DNA of 64,000 nucleotides from an uncultured Paraprevotella sp. GTDB taxonomy: Bacteria > Bacteroidota > Bacteroidia > Bacteroidales > Bacteroidaceae. The stretch covers positions 127,884 to 191,883 of the forward strand of contig URDY01000002.1 in NCBI GenBank assembly GCA_900546665.1, given 5' to 3'. This document shows positions 55,286-63,498 of the stretch, piece after piece (within the stretch, counting starts at the first letter, position 1; every line of letters starts with the position of its first letter). A model generated the notes under the pieces. The model saw only the letters and a list, made by a program, of their open reading frames with translations, did not search any database and had not been told where the DNA came from. The translations under genes were made by a program, and so were the position numbers.

Positions 55286-55516
55286 CTATCTCAGTCTGGC
55301 AAACACCCACAACACCACTACGGCCCCGATGACTGCCATCACGATTTCCCCCAGCCAGCTGTAAGCCGTCAGGCCGAACAGGCTGAAGAGCCAGCTGCCG
55401 ACCAGGCCGCCGATCAGTCCGAGAAAGAGGTTCACCAGGCAGCCGCTGCCTTCACCCTTCTGCAGCCGGCTTGCAATATATCCGGCCAAAATACCGCTTA
55501 ATATTCCACCAATCAT
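55286..55516 (-). CDS. GlsB/YeaQ/YmgE family small membrane protein
   Basis: 76 residues, three hydrophobic segments with many Gly: MIGGILSGILAGYIASRLQK, CLVNLFLGLIGGLVGSWLF and a last helix before ARLR. This is the transglycosylase-associated/GlsB stress protein family, of unknown mechanism; the name does not imply enzyme activity. A possible -7 box lies at 55632-55639, giving a leader of about 110 bases. Confidence 0.82.
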   Translation of the reverse strand: MIGGILSGILAGYIASRLQKGEGSGCLVNLFLGLIGGLVGSWLFSLFGLTAYSWLGEIVMAVIGAVVVLWVFARLR

Positions 55517-55838
55517 AGTCTTTTATCATTTAATCATTCGTTATTCCGCTTTCTCTGTTCCGCCGCAGCATAAAAAACATCAACATGCTCCCGATCGGAC
55601 CAGAACCCTAAGGACAGGATCTGTCCGGACGCAAAAATACACCTTTTTTTATTCATCCGGTTTATTTTTGACCTAAAACCTACAAAAAACGTAAAAAATC
55701 CAGCGTCATCCTTCAGCCGTGAGCAGAGCTTCCACGTAGAGTACGCGCCGTTTTCTACAGTATATCCTACTAATATTTAATATATACACCGACAAACCTT
55801 TTTAGTGCATTTCCGTTGGCATCTTCCCTTTTTTGCTG
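55517..55838. other. Intergenic region between the GlsB-type gene and the first ATPase
   Basis: About 320 bases without a supportable gene. It holds a short hairpin GGACAG-gat-CTGTCC near 55612-55626, the minus-strand box TATTTTTG at 55632-55639 and otherwise A/T-rich sequence. The GC content drops sharply here compared with the efflux-asparaginase region. Confidence 0.5.
55632..55639 (-). promoter_or_regulatory. Possible -7 box of the GlsB-type gene
   Basis: TATTTTTG on the minus strand, about 116 bases upstream of the start codon; no clear -33 element. Confidence 0.45.
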
Positions 55839-55846
55839 TAAATTTG
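55839..55846 (+). promoter_or_regulatory. -7 box of the first ATPase gene
   Basis: TAAATTTG with TTGG about 20 bases upstream; 29 bases before the ATG at 55876. Confidence 0.62.
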
Positions 55847-55875
55847 CAGCAAATTCATATATTTCAGGCAATACA

Positions 55876-56913
55876 ATGGTAAACAGCATATCATTACAGG
55901 GTTTTACAGGCTTTACAGATAACAGTTTTTCATTTACCAATGGAATAAATATACTCATTGGCAAAAACGGAACAGGAAAGACCCACATACTCAAATGTCT
56001 GGCCTCTGCCCTGCAGGCACGCCATGAGTTCCAGCAAAAAAGAACCACTTCCAAAGAGCAGTTTGAGTATATTCTGGCTGAAAACATAACCCACTATTTC
56101 AAACCGGATTTTATCGGTAATCTGGTAAACAAGAATGTTGTTCCCGGCAAATCAACCGTCAGTATAAAAAATGACGGAAAAGAACTCTCGTTCAGTTTCT
56201 CCGCGACCTCCAGAACAACCGTCAAAATAGAAAAGGATGAAAAATGGGACGAATGCCAATTCATATACATTCCACCACGCGAAATGTTTTCTCTATTTGA
56301 AGGTTTTATTGGCCTGAGCAACAAACGTGAGCTCTCATTTGATCAGACTTATATTAACTTGGCACACTCACTTGCCCTTCCTGTCTTACGCGATTTGGAG
56401 AACAATCCGTTAAAGTCCGCCATAGACTTAATGGAAAAGGAATTAGGATTCAATGTACTTCAAATGAACGGTCGCTTTTATATAAAAACAGACAAAGGCC
56501 CCATGGAAGCGCATCTTGTAGCTGAAGGACTAAGAAAACTAGCATCCATCCTATACCTTATTCTTAACGGAGAAATAAACCAGAATACCATTTTATTTTG
56601 GGATGAACCTGAATCAAACCTTAACCCAGCTCTGATACGGGTCGTTGCTGAATTTATCCGTGAACTTCAGAAGTGTGGTCTGCAAATCTTTATTGCGACC
56701 CATGACTATCTGCTCACTCACATCCTCTCGCTTTATTCCGAATATAAAGCGTACACCAATATAAATATGCGCTTTTTCGGACTTCATAAAGAAGGGAATA
56801 CTATCAGCATGGAAGAAGGCGAGACACTCGCCACAATACAGAATAATCCTATTTTAGAAGAATATGCAGCTTTTTACGAGTTGGAACAAAAATACATCAA
56901 CGACTATGAATAA
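55876..56913 (+). CDS. AAA family ATPase (SMC/OLD-like), possible defence ATPase
   Basis: 345 residues. Walker A GKNGTGKTHILKCLASAL (about 32-49), an extended middle part, Walker B ILFWDEPESNLNPALI (about 234-249) and the switch His in FIATHDYLLTH. This is the ABC/SMC-like ATPase fold (AAA_21/AAA_15 type) that in bacteria is often one half of a two-gene defence unit. The ATG at 55876 is preferred over an in-frame TTG at 55816 that lies upstream of the promoter. A short second frame begins within its last codons (56906) and looks like the start of a lost partner. Confidence 0.82.
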   Translation: MVNSISLQGFTGFTDNSFSFTNGINILIGKNGTGKTHILKCLASALQARHEFQQKRTTSKEQFEYILAENITHYFKPDFIGNLVNKNVVPGKSTVSIKNDGKELSFSFSATSRTTVKIEKDEKWDECQFIYIPPREMFSLFEGFIGLSNKRELSFDQTYINLAHSLALPVLRDLENNPLKSAIDLMEKELGFNVLQMNGRFYIKTDKGPMEAHLVAEGLRKLASILYLILNGEINQNTILFWDEPESNLNPALIRVVAEFIRELQKCGLQIFIATHDYLLTHILSLYSEYKAYTNINMRFFGLHKEGNTISMEEGETLATIQNNPILEEYAAFYELEQKYINDYE

Positions 56914-57061
56914 TAACTTTCAAGAAAGCGGTATTAACTTTTGTTTCCAGCCAGACTGGCTTGTATTCAAATATGACGAGCATCCGGCTCATAAGAAAGT
57001 AGACAAGTGTCTTAAACCGACATTACAGCCCGCTGTCTTTAAGATACCGCATCAAAGCTGA
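56906..57061 (+). pseudogene. Truncated partner gene behind the first ATPase, 51 codons left
   Basis: Starts with ATG overlapping the ATPase stop by 8 bases (ATGAATAA), the layout of a translationally coupled gene pair. The readable part begins MNNNFQESGINFCFQPDWLV and goes on with a KYDEH sequence; it then runs into sequence that codes the C-terminus of the opposite-strand gene and stops after 51 codons. The start looks like the N-terminus of a longer protein, so I read it as a fragment left after a deletion. A genuine short protein cannot be excluded. Confidence 0.5.
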
Positions 57062-58240
57062 CCGTCTCCCGTAACAACACCTGATATCAGACACGAATTC
57101 CGATATCATCCTCTGTCCAATCGCACAGGAATCATATAATACTTTCAACTCCTTCACGATATAACCATATCTATTCGACTTGGCATAACCAAGCTTCCCA
57201 CGAAGCCGGTCAATGACCATACCGATGAACCGTCCCTGTTCTTCTTCGCTCAGATAAGCCGCATAACGGGAAAAAATGTCAGAACAGTTGAACGAATTCT
57301 GGTTTTTCATCAACAATTTAAACAAGCAGCCGTCAAGTCCTTCCGCCACGATCATACCACAAACCAAGATACATTCCTCATCCGTCAAATGCCGTATACC
57401 ATCAAACAGGTCTGACGCAAAAGCCTTCCATTCCTCATGCGGCACCAAACTTTTCAGTTTTTCATAATACGTCTGTTTGTCTGAAAGGTACTGGCAGAAC
57501 AGACAACGGTATTCGCCTATGATTCCTTTCACGTCTCCTTTCTTTTCCAGCAACGTTATTTTCTGCTTGTGCCATTTTGCCGTCGTGTTAAAACAATCAT
57601 CACCATAGAAGCCGATTCCTTCGTCAATGGCAGCCAAAGCCGCTTCATCGTTCCCTTTCTCCAGACACTTATTTATGATCATGGAGCGTATATCAGGCAC
57701 ATGGCAGAAATCGCGTATCACCTTGTCCGCCTCCTCATCCCTGCCGTGCATCCGCAAATAATCCACTTTCTTAAGCAAGTACTGTCCAAGTTCCTTTGGA
57801 ATATACAGGCTCATGCTTTCCTTGCCCTCCATCATCTCCAGGTAATCCCTGCCCATCCAGCGAATCATCTTATCCAGCCCGGCCAGATATGTATCCGGGT
57901 CGTCCAACCTGTAACTAAGCGCCTCATCCACATCATCAAACGACAGCAATCCATAACCTGCATAAGCCTCCATCTTCCGTATTCGGGCGATCTCGTCCCT
58001 TACGTGCCGTACCACGTCTATCGGCAACTCCTCATGTCTCAGTGTCGCCGCCAATCCTTTCCGAACCTCTTGCAGACCAAAATCCTCCCCGTCATAATAC
58101 TGGTCATTATAAACTTCCAGCCTCATGTACTCATCCCCTATATAACGCAGGAAATCAAGTCCCTTCTTCACGACCTGCACATCATCCTTCAATACCGCCA
58201 ACTCCCTGAACCGTATAAGTTCCATCATATAATCGATCAT
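57023..58240 (-). CDS. Unrecognised helical protein, 405 aa
   Basis: Soluble, rich in Leu, Glu, Asp and Lys, nearly all helical by eye, with repeated helix pairs (KVIRDFCHVPDIRSMIINKC, EAALAAIDEGIGFYGDDCFN, WHKQKITLLEKKGDVKGIIG) as in TPR-like or SWIM-protein C-terminal helical regions. No catalytic motif is seen. It lies between two ATPase genes and its 3' end overlaps the end of the truncated partner by 39 bases. It may be the C-terminal part of a longer protein whose N-terminal domain has been lost, but this is a guess. Confidence 0.6.
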   Translation of the reverse strand: MIDYMMELIRFRELAVLKDDVQVVKKGLDFLRYIGDEYMRLEVYNDQYYDGEDFGLQEVRKGLAATLRHEELPIDVVRHVRDEIARIRKMEAYAGYGLLSFDDVDEALSYRLDDPDTYLAGLDKMIRWMGRDYLEMMEGKESMSLYIPKELGQYLLKKVDYLRMHGRDEEADKVIRDFCHVPDIRSMIINKCLEKGNDEAALAAIDEGIGFYGDDCFNTTAKWHKQKITLLEKKGDVKGIIGEYRCLFCQYLSDKQTYYEKLKSLVPHEEWKAFASDLFDGIRHLTDEECILVCGMIVAEGLDGCLFKLLMKNQNSFNCSDIFSRYAAYLSEEEQGRFIGMVIDRLRGKLGYAKSNRYGYIVKELKVLYDSCAIGQRMISEFVSDIRCCYGRRSALMRYLKDSGL

Positions 58241-58258
58241 CGGTACAATATTAACCTG

Positions 58259-58333
58259 TTAATAAAATTCATACTTCCCGAAACAGTCAGCATTTACCGG
58301 CATTTCATCTTTGAAAAAATCTATTTTCTCCAT
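58259..58333 (-). pseudogene. 24-codon frame behind the second ATPase, possible partner remnant
   Basis: ATG one base after the ATPase stop (TGA-T-ATG), then MEKIDFFKDEMPVNADCFGK and four more residues before TAA. Position and spacing are those of a coupled second gene, but it ends after 24 codons. It is either a small protein or the start of a deleted partner. The parallel with the fragment behind the first ATPase is the reason for listing it. Confidence 0.35.
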
Positions 58334-58334
58334 A

Positions 58335-59555
58335 TCATCCCAACTCTTCTTCAATCTCCAGAAGCTCGTCAAAAGCCCGATTGGTATCTTCAAGACTTAC
58401 ATTCAGGAAATTCCGGTCAGATGGCAAACCGTCATAGTTGTCCAGAACACGGGCCACACCTTTATCCATTTCATATATAATCAGATCCTCCTCACTGATC
58501 ATGCCTTTCACGGGAACCACTTCACCTATCCTTTCAAGTAAATCCGGCCGGTTCTTCCGGGTTATCTCCGCGGCCACCTGACTGGCCTTTACCGACAAAG
58601 TCAGATAGTTGATCACATAAGGACTATGCGTAGTCATCACCAGCCTGTTATCACTCAATTTACAGGCGTCACCCACCAATTCATACAACACATTTTTCTG
58701 GGAATCCGGAAAAAGATTCAGCTCCATTTCCTCAACTATATTGACAAATCGCGAATACCTGTAACGGGACGAAAGCATATTCAGTGAAGCCATTTTCACA
58801 TCCTCGCTCAAAGAGCCATTACTGAATATAGCTTCCACTTCCTTTTGCAAAGCCTTGCGTTCTCTGTCCGACAAGACTTCTTTCATGGAACTGTCTCTCA
58901 CCATATCCGACAGATTTCTGGACACCAGCAACAACGGCAGTGAAGACTGAAAACCGCTTGATGCAGCCGAAAGCCTTACTTCATAATCAGGATTCCGCAA
59001 TTTGGAAATGTCATTCAATGCGTCATATTCAAAATCCACATTTCCAAAAGGCACAGCATAACCGTTTTTCAGAACGTTCCTGGCCTTGTCATATTCATCC
59101 AGAAAATTCATCATCGGCTCAGTCAGTCCCTTCAGACGTGCCGGATGGTCAACTCCCCCCAACACATTACGCTCAGCCGGAACATACATCACCTTCGCAA
59201 TACTGAAACTGTCATTCTCCATCACCTTTTCCTTTATCTCCAACGTCTCGTTGGTATAAAGGAACACATAATGGAATCCCTCAAACCTCAGCATCGTTGT
59301 CTGTTTGAAATAACTGTCGAGGTTATTATACGCCGCATAAATCTTTCTGAACCGTGCATACCGGACTACATCCTTAATGGTCAGCATTCTTCTCATCAAG
59401 GCCTTTTCCAGCCAAGAGAACAACGAATACAGTTTGGCTATACAACTTTTGCCAGCCCCCTGCTCACCTATCAAGACGGTAATCCTCCGGATACAGACCG
59501 TTGTTTCCTTTATAGGACCAAAATCCTTTATATATAAAAGTTCAATATTCGACAT
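58335..59555 (-). CDS. AAA family ATPase (OLD/SMC-like), second copy type
   Basis: 406 residues. Starts MSNIELLYIKDFGPIKETTV, with Walker A GEQGAGKSCIAKLYSL (about 30-45), Walker B/signature region IVEEMELNLFPDSQ (about 285-298) and the switch His in MTTHSPYVINYL. It is a different subfamily from the ATPase at 55876. Such stand-alone ATPases are frequent in defence islands and pair with nucleases or other effectors. The ATG at 59555 is chosen because a -7 box lies at 59571-59578; the frame itself is open to 59786. Confidence 0.82.
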   Translation of the reverse strand: MSNIELLYIKDFGPIKETTVCIRRITVLIGEQGAGKSCIAKLYSLFSWLEKALMRRMLTIKDVVRYARFRKIYAAYNNLDSYFKQTTMLRFEGFHYVFLYTNETLEIKEKVMENDSFSIAKVMYVPAERNVLGGVDHPARLKGLTEPMMNFLDEYDKARNVLKNGYAVPFGNVDFEYDALNDISKLRNPDYEVRLSAASSGFQSSLPLLLVSRNLSDMVRDSSMKEVLSDRERKALQKEVEAIFSNGSLSEDVKMASLNMLSSRYRYSRFVNIVEEMELNLFPDSQKNVLYELVGDACKLSDNRLVMTTHSPYVINYLTLSVKASQVAAEITRKNRPDLLERIGEVVPVKGMISEEDLIIYEMDKGVARVLDNYDGLPSDRNFLNVSLEDTNRAFDELLEIEEELG

Positions 59556-59570
59556 GACATTATTTTTCTG

Positions 59571-59578
59571 CAAACTTA
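59571..59578 (-). promoter_or_regulatory. -7 box of the second ATPase gene
   Basis: TAAGTTTG on the minus strand, 16 bases from the start codon. Confidence 0.6.
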
Positions 59579-59579
59579 C

Positions 59580-59700
59580 GCATTTTTGATGAAAAACCCG
59601 CCCCGCCTTCCGCTTTTTTACGTAATGTCGCCCGTTCAGCCCAATCCTCCACATCCATATTCTCCCGGTTACAGAGGTTATGGATAAATCCCATCTGGAA
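59580..59700 (-). pseudogene. Remnant copy of the gene at 59820-60290
   Basis: Bases 59635-59693 match 60189-60247 at 55 of 59 positions in the same orientation. Both translate to GFIHNLCN, two or three changed residues, then MDVEDWAER. After this the copy goes out of register and ends in about 30 codons. It is a duplicated and decayed fragment. Confidence 0.65.
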
Positions 59701-59727
59701 ATGGTTGCGAATGTAGCACCATACGCA

Positions 59728-59772
59728 TAAGCGCCGGTGCAGGATGTGATGTTCACCCTGCACCGGCGCTTA
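59728..59772. repeat. Strong hairpin of unknown role
   Basis: Perfect 16-bp inverted repeat TAAGCGCCGGTGCAGG / CCTGCACCGGCGCTTA around a 13-base loop. There is no T-run on either side, so it is not a standard terminator. It is GC-rich in an A/T-rich area and lies between the hypothetical gene at 59820 and its decayed copy. Confidence 0.75.
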
Positions 59773-59819
59773 CAACCAGTCATCAAAAAGACGCCCTTTC
59801 AGACCGGAAGCAACAGTTC

Positions 59820-60290
59820 TTAATCCTCCGTGATTTCATAGAATCCGGCCTCCTCTTCCAGATCATCCAGCAGCATGATCAGTTCCTGTTGCGTTGTCGT
59901 GCGCGTCGCCTCGGGCCATCCCGCCATAATCGTTCTGGCCTGTTCCGCCAGCCCCTCGTCCAGTGTTTCGCCATAAAGATACACCAGCAACTGGCATTTC
60001 AGGAATACCGGTCCCAGTTTGGGCAACACGGCCAGTGCCCTGTCCACCATTTTCTTCACGGCCGCCCTTTCCCTGAGCGCCACGCTGTAACCCATCAGAG
60101 CCGTCAGGCAGATCTCCGCCTCCTCCTGGTCCGTCTTCCCCTTCATCGAGAGCAGCCCGGCCAGTCCCTTGTTGATCGCCTTCTGCCTTTCAGCCCAATC
60201 CTCCACGTCCATATCCTCCTGATTACAGAGGTTATGGATAAATCCCACTATCGTATGATACAAATCTGCTACCTTCACCATATTCCACAT
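59820..60290 (-). CDS. Unrecognised helical protein, 156 aa
   Basis: Soluble, helical, acidic C-terminus. It contains GFIHNLCNQEDMDVEDWAER (about residues 17-36), the segment that is repeated in the remnant at 59635-59693, and a Leu-rich helical core (KMVDRALAVLPKLGPVFLKC, LLVYLYGETLDEGLAEQAR). Starts at 60290 or 60281 are equally possible. The repeated helix pairs are TPR-like, but no catalytic residues stand out. Confidence 0.6.
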   Translation of the reverse strand: MWNMVKVADLYHTIVGFIHNLCNQEDMDVEDWAERQKAINKGLAGLLSMKGKTDQEEAEICLTALMGYSVALRERAAVKKMVDRALAVLPKLGPVFLKCQLLVYLYGETLDEGLAEQARTIMAGWPEATRTTTQQELIMLLDDLEEEAGFYEITED

Positions 60291-60467
60291 CCATCTATAC
60301 TTTAAGCCACGTCATCCCATCAGTCCATACAGAATGAACACGGCCAAATCCGACATCAAGCCATAACATTACAGCCCAACGCCAAAAACGAATACAAAAA
60401 TTTTTATTGAATCTATAAAGGCCCTGCCGGTGTTTAGTCAGGACTTACACAAAACCATATAAACGAC

Positions 60468-60532
60468 AAGAGCTGTCTCATAAACACATATCCGCTTCTA
60501 TATGCGGAGATATGATTTCAAGACAGACCTTA
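60468..60532. terminator. Weak terminator-like inverted repeats
   Basis: Outer AGCTGTCT / AGACAGAC-like arms around an inner ATATCCGC / GCGGAGATAT stem, in a 260-base gap otherwise empty of genes. It follows the broken gene at 60550 on the minus strand. Confidence 0.35.
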
Positions 60533-60549
60533 CTTTAACTATTATCAAA

Positions 60550-61533
60550 CTACTTTTTTATTTTCAACCGATTTAAATCCTCATGGATCCTATTCAAATG
60601 CTCCTGTATGATCTTATAATTAAGTGAATCGGATTGCATGACCCGCTTTTCGGCATCATTAATATAGCCACGAACCTTATCATCATCACCGGAAAAAATA
60701 AAGGATGCAACAAAAGTTACAATACTGACTATAATACCTGCCAATCCAAAATATATGCCATAACGCCCATATCTTACTCCCAGTCCAGCGGTAATCATAC
60801 CATAATCGGCAGATACTTTATAAAGCAACTCTTCCATTTCTTTCCGTTTATCCTGAATCGCACGACGAAAAACCTTTGGCACCACACATTTAGGATTTAC
60901 CTGGAGCAAATAATCCATATATTTAAGTTGCCCTTTGACATTGTTGCCATTATCTATAATTTCAGCCAACGTACCTATCCCCTTCTGGACATTAAAAATT
61001 CTCTCAATGTTCCTCTTGGCACAATCGAACTACTCCAGCGTCTGTTCAGTAAAATCCTTCAATGTATACCAGTATTGCCTCAGATAAAACATTTTGATAT
61101 CATCGAATTCTGCATCCAGATCTATTTCTCCTTGTCTCGTAAAAGCTTGCAGCAAACTATCATGTGAAGGATCATGGTCTGTATGCACATGATAGAAATC
61201 CTTAATGAGATGATACACTGAAGTAGGCATATTCTCTTTCAGGGAAGCAGTAAAAGCATCAGATTTTCCTTCATGCCAATAAAAAGAATAAGTTATAAAA
61301 CCATATTTATTTTCATTTTCTTTATGTAATATGATTTGTTTCTTCTTCGAAAAAAAGTGTCTCGACACCTTGTAACAGATTGTAATATCACGTGTCTGCT
61401 TATCAATCTCACATGACAAATCAAACCCACCTAAATCGGGCGAATCACACAGTCTTCTCCTGATGTCCTCACAGATAAGCTTAAGTTCTCCGTCTAAAAG
61501 AACCGGCATCCATAACGCATACGAAGTTTTCAT
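60550..61533 (-). pseudogene. Membrane-protein gene interrupted by one in-frame TAG
   Basis: One reading frame of 328 codons with a single stop, TAG at 61030-61032. The first part (167 aa, from ATG 61533) is soluble and ends in QYWYTLKDFTEQTLE; after the TAG the same frame goes on without a gap as FDCAKRNIERIFNVQKGIG, then a helical part, a membrane segment (YFGLAGIIVSIVTFVASFIF) and a coiled C-terminus. No ATG follows the TAG until far inside; the nearest start for a second gene is a TTG at 60969. A point mutation in a once single gene is the simplest reading. Unknown family. Starts 9 bases after the stop of the 99-aa gene. Confidence 0.6.
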
Positions 61534-61542
61534 GAATCCGGC

Positions 61543-61842
61543 TTATAGACTGGCTCTGAATTTAAGGATATGACGGTAAAAGAAATCGGAAAGACGCGCA
61601 CGGATACCACGTTTTTCAAGCATATACTTACGCATACGCTTACCTTTCGCTGATAACTTCCATGTAACCCCTTTGGGAGATATCGCATTTTCAATATATC
61701 CCAAACGTTCCAGTTTGCGAACTTCTTTCGTCGAAATTTCTTTCTCCAAATTAGCCAACAACCCTGAACCTTTCCCAAGTGCCGGATTAACGATAGTCAT
61801 CATAGTCATGTCAATTTCTCTGTAATTTATACAATAGTTCAT
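61543..61842 (-). CDS. Small winged-helix-like hypothetical protein, 99 aa
   Basis: Basic, with STKEVRKLERLGYIENAISP and GVTWKLSAKGKRMRKYMLEK, a helix-wing pattern as in small DNA-binding winged-helix proteins. Internal Met residues at 61807 and nearby are alternative starts. It is the first gene of a short minus-strand unit with the interrupted gene. It may be a local regulator, but this rests on fold impression only. Confidence 0.5.
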   Translation of the reverse strand: MNYCINYREIDMTMMTIVNPALGKGSGLLANLEKEISTKEVRKLERLGYIENAISPKGVTWKLSAKGKRMRKYMLEKRGIRARLSDFFYRHILKFRASL

Positions 61843-61965
61843 TGAACTTTGTAAAAGTACCCATTTTTATTTATACTACAAAATAATTCACCGAAATAAA
61901 CGATTATTTCATTGTTTTTCAATGTTTATACTTGTTTTCAAATATCTCAAACGCATCAAATACCT

Positions 61966-62395
61966 TTTACCTTGCAATGCCTAGCATTGCACTTACCTGC
62001 AACAAAGTTGCTTCTTACCTTGCAGCGCAAAGCGATGCACTTACCTTGCAATGTCAAACATTGCACTTACCTGCAACAAAGTTGCCTCTTACCTTGCATC
62101 GCCCAGCGATGCACTTACCTTGCAATGCCAAACATTGCACTTACCTGCAACAAAGTTGCCTCTTACCTCGCAGCGCAAAGCGATGCGCTTACCTTGCAAT
62201 GCCAAACATTGCACTTACCTGCAACAAAGTTGCCTCTTCCCTCGCAGCGCAAAGCGATGCACTTACCTTGCAATGCCAAACATTGCACTTACCCGCAACA
62301 AAGTTGCCTCTTACCTCGCAGCGCAAAGCGATGCACTTACCTGCAACGCTCCGCGTTGCCATTACCTTTTTGCAACGCAAAGCGTTGCAAAAACC
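61966..62395. repeat. Array of about 17 small hairpins in 74-bp units
   Basis: Five direct copies of a 74-bp unit start at 61966, 62040, 62114, 62188 and 62262, and a partial sixth at 62336. Each unit holds three palindromes: TGCAATGccaaaCATTGCA, GCAACaaaGTTGC and GCAGCGCaaaGCGATGC (GCATCGCccaGCGATGC in one copy). They are separated by CTTACCT (AGGTAAG on the minus strand). The last two hairpins have perfect stems: GCAACGCtccGCGTTGC, and a 12-bp stem TTTTTGCAACGC / GCGTTGCAAAAA at 62367-62393 that lies inside the last codons of the glycosyltransferase gene. The array is thus in the 3' region of that gene. Confidence 0.92.
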
Positions 62396-63459
62396 TCCTC
62401 CGCAATCCTGTCCCAGTCATATTTCGACATATCATAGTCCCTGTGTTCAGCCCCCTGTGCGATGATCCCTTTCAGCTTGTCCGCCAGTTCATCCACATTC
62501 CCCATGGCAAAATAATCCTCAGCCGGAAGCCCCACCTCCAGATTAGCCGGAATATCACTCACCAGCACCTTCACCCCGTAGCTCATAGCCTCCAGCAATG
62601 CGATGGGAAGCCCCTCATGACTCGAAGGCAGACAGTAACACAGACAGTTCGTCAGCAGCGAATGCAGCTTACGCCCCTTAATGAAACCCGTCAGCACCAC
62701 CCCGTTACGGCGCGCCATCTCCTTCAGCCCTTTGGAATAATCATCCTCAAAGTCCGTATCCCCCGCCAGCACCAGCTGGACATCCTCCGGTATGCTCCCC
62801 TTCAGACGAGCAAACGCCTCCACCAGATGATGCAGGTTCTTTTCCGGCACAAAGCGGCACATTCCCAGCACATAACGTCCCTTCCGGATACCCAGTTCCT
62901 CAAAATATTCCGGGAAATCACAGATCTCCGGTTTCGACACCCCGTTATAGATCAGGTGAACATGTTTCGTACGCCCGTACTTCTCCTTGATCAGCTTACG
63001 GATCACGTCACTGATCACAATCACCTCATCCGCAAACAGACACCCCATGCGCTCACCAAGCTTCAGCACAGTCTTGGCCGCCTTGCCCCATTTGTCACGG
63101 TCATAGTCCGGCCCGTGGTGCGTAAACACCACCTTCATGCCCAGCATCTTCGCGTAAGGCACCAACAGCGCCGGTCCGATCGCATGGATATGCAGGATAT
63201 CGGCCCCCAGTCGTTTCGCCTCGTTCACCGCCCTGAAAGTATGGATGATCGCCTCGAACGATTTCTTCTTAGGGGTCTCTATATCCACCAGCTTGACGCC
63301 CTTCCATTCTTTCAGCCCGTCGTTCACATAGCTCTTACGCCTTATCACTGTCACATCCGCTCCCATGGCTGCAATCCGAGGGAACAGTTCCTCACAGTGC
63401 GTCTCCACACCGCCCATGACATTGGGAATGCCACGGGTACCCGTCACTACGATCTTCAT
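62362..63459 (-). CDS. Family 4 glycosyltransferase (DUF1972-like), polysaccharide synthesis
   Basis: 365 residues, GT-B fold. The N-terminus MKIVVTGTRGIPNVMGGVET is the nucleotide-fold start shared by rhamnosyl- and similar transferases of surface polysaccharide clusters; the C-terminal lobe has RFVPEKNLHHLVEAF and SSHEGLPIALLEAMSYG, the EX7E-type donor-binding motif. It adds one sugar from a nucleotide donor to a growing lipid-linked glycan in the cytoplasm; the sugar is unknown. Its last codons (VFATLCVAKR) are encoded by the terminal hairpin of the repeat array. Confidence 0.88.
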   Translation of the reverse strand: MKIVVTGTRGIPNVMGGVETHCEELFPRIAAMGADVTVIRRKSYVNDGLKEWKGVKLVDIETPKKKSFEAIIHTFRAVNEAKRLGADILHIHAIGPALLVPYAKMLGMKVVFTHHGPDYDRDKWGKAAKTVLKLGERMGCLFADEVIVISDVIRKLIKEKYGRTKHVHLIYNGVSKPEICDFPEYFEELGIRKGRYVLGMCRFVPEKNLHHLVEAFARLKGSIPEDVQLVLAGDTDFEDDYSKGLKEMARRNGVVLTGFIKGRKLHSLLTNCLCYCLPSSHEGLPIALLEAMSYGVKVLVSDIPANLEVGLPAEDYFAMGNVDELADKLKGIIAQGAEHRDYDMSKYDWDRIAEEVFATLCVAKR

Positions 63460-63487
63460 AAAATTTTCCGGATTAAAAATAAATCAT

Positions 63488-63495
63488 TACTTTTG
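63488..63495 (+). promoter_or_regulatory. -7 box in front of the 42-aa frame
   Basis: TACTTTTG on the plus strand. It ends three bases before the ATG, so the transcript would be leaderless or nearly so. Confidence 0.45.
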
Positions 63496-63498
63496 CTT

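Noticed and set aside
59728..59772. Terminator for the gene at 59820.
   Set aside because: The stem is very strong but no T-run follows on either strand, so it is listed as a hairpin of unknown role.
61966..62395. CRISPR array.
   Set aside because: The 74-bp units are repeated whole, with no unique spacers, and no cas genes are near; the regular words are palindromes, not repeat-spacer pairs.
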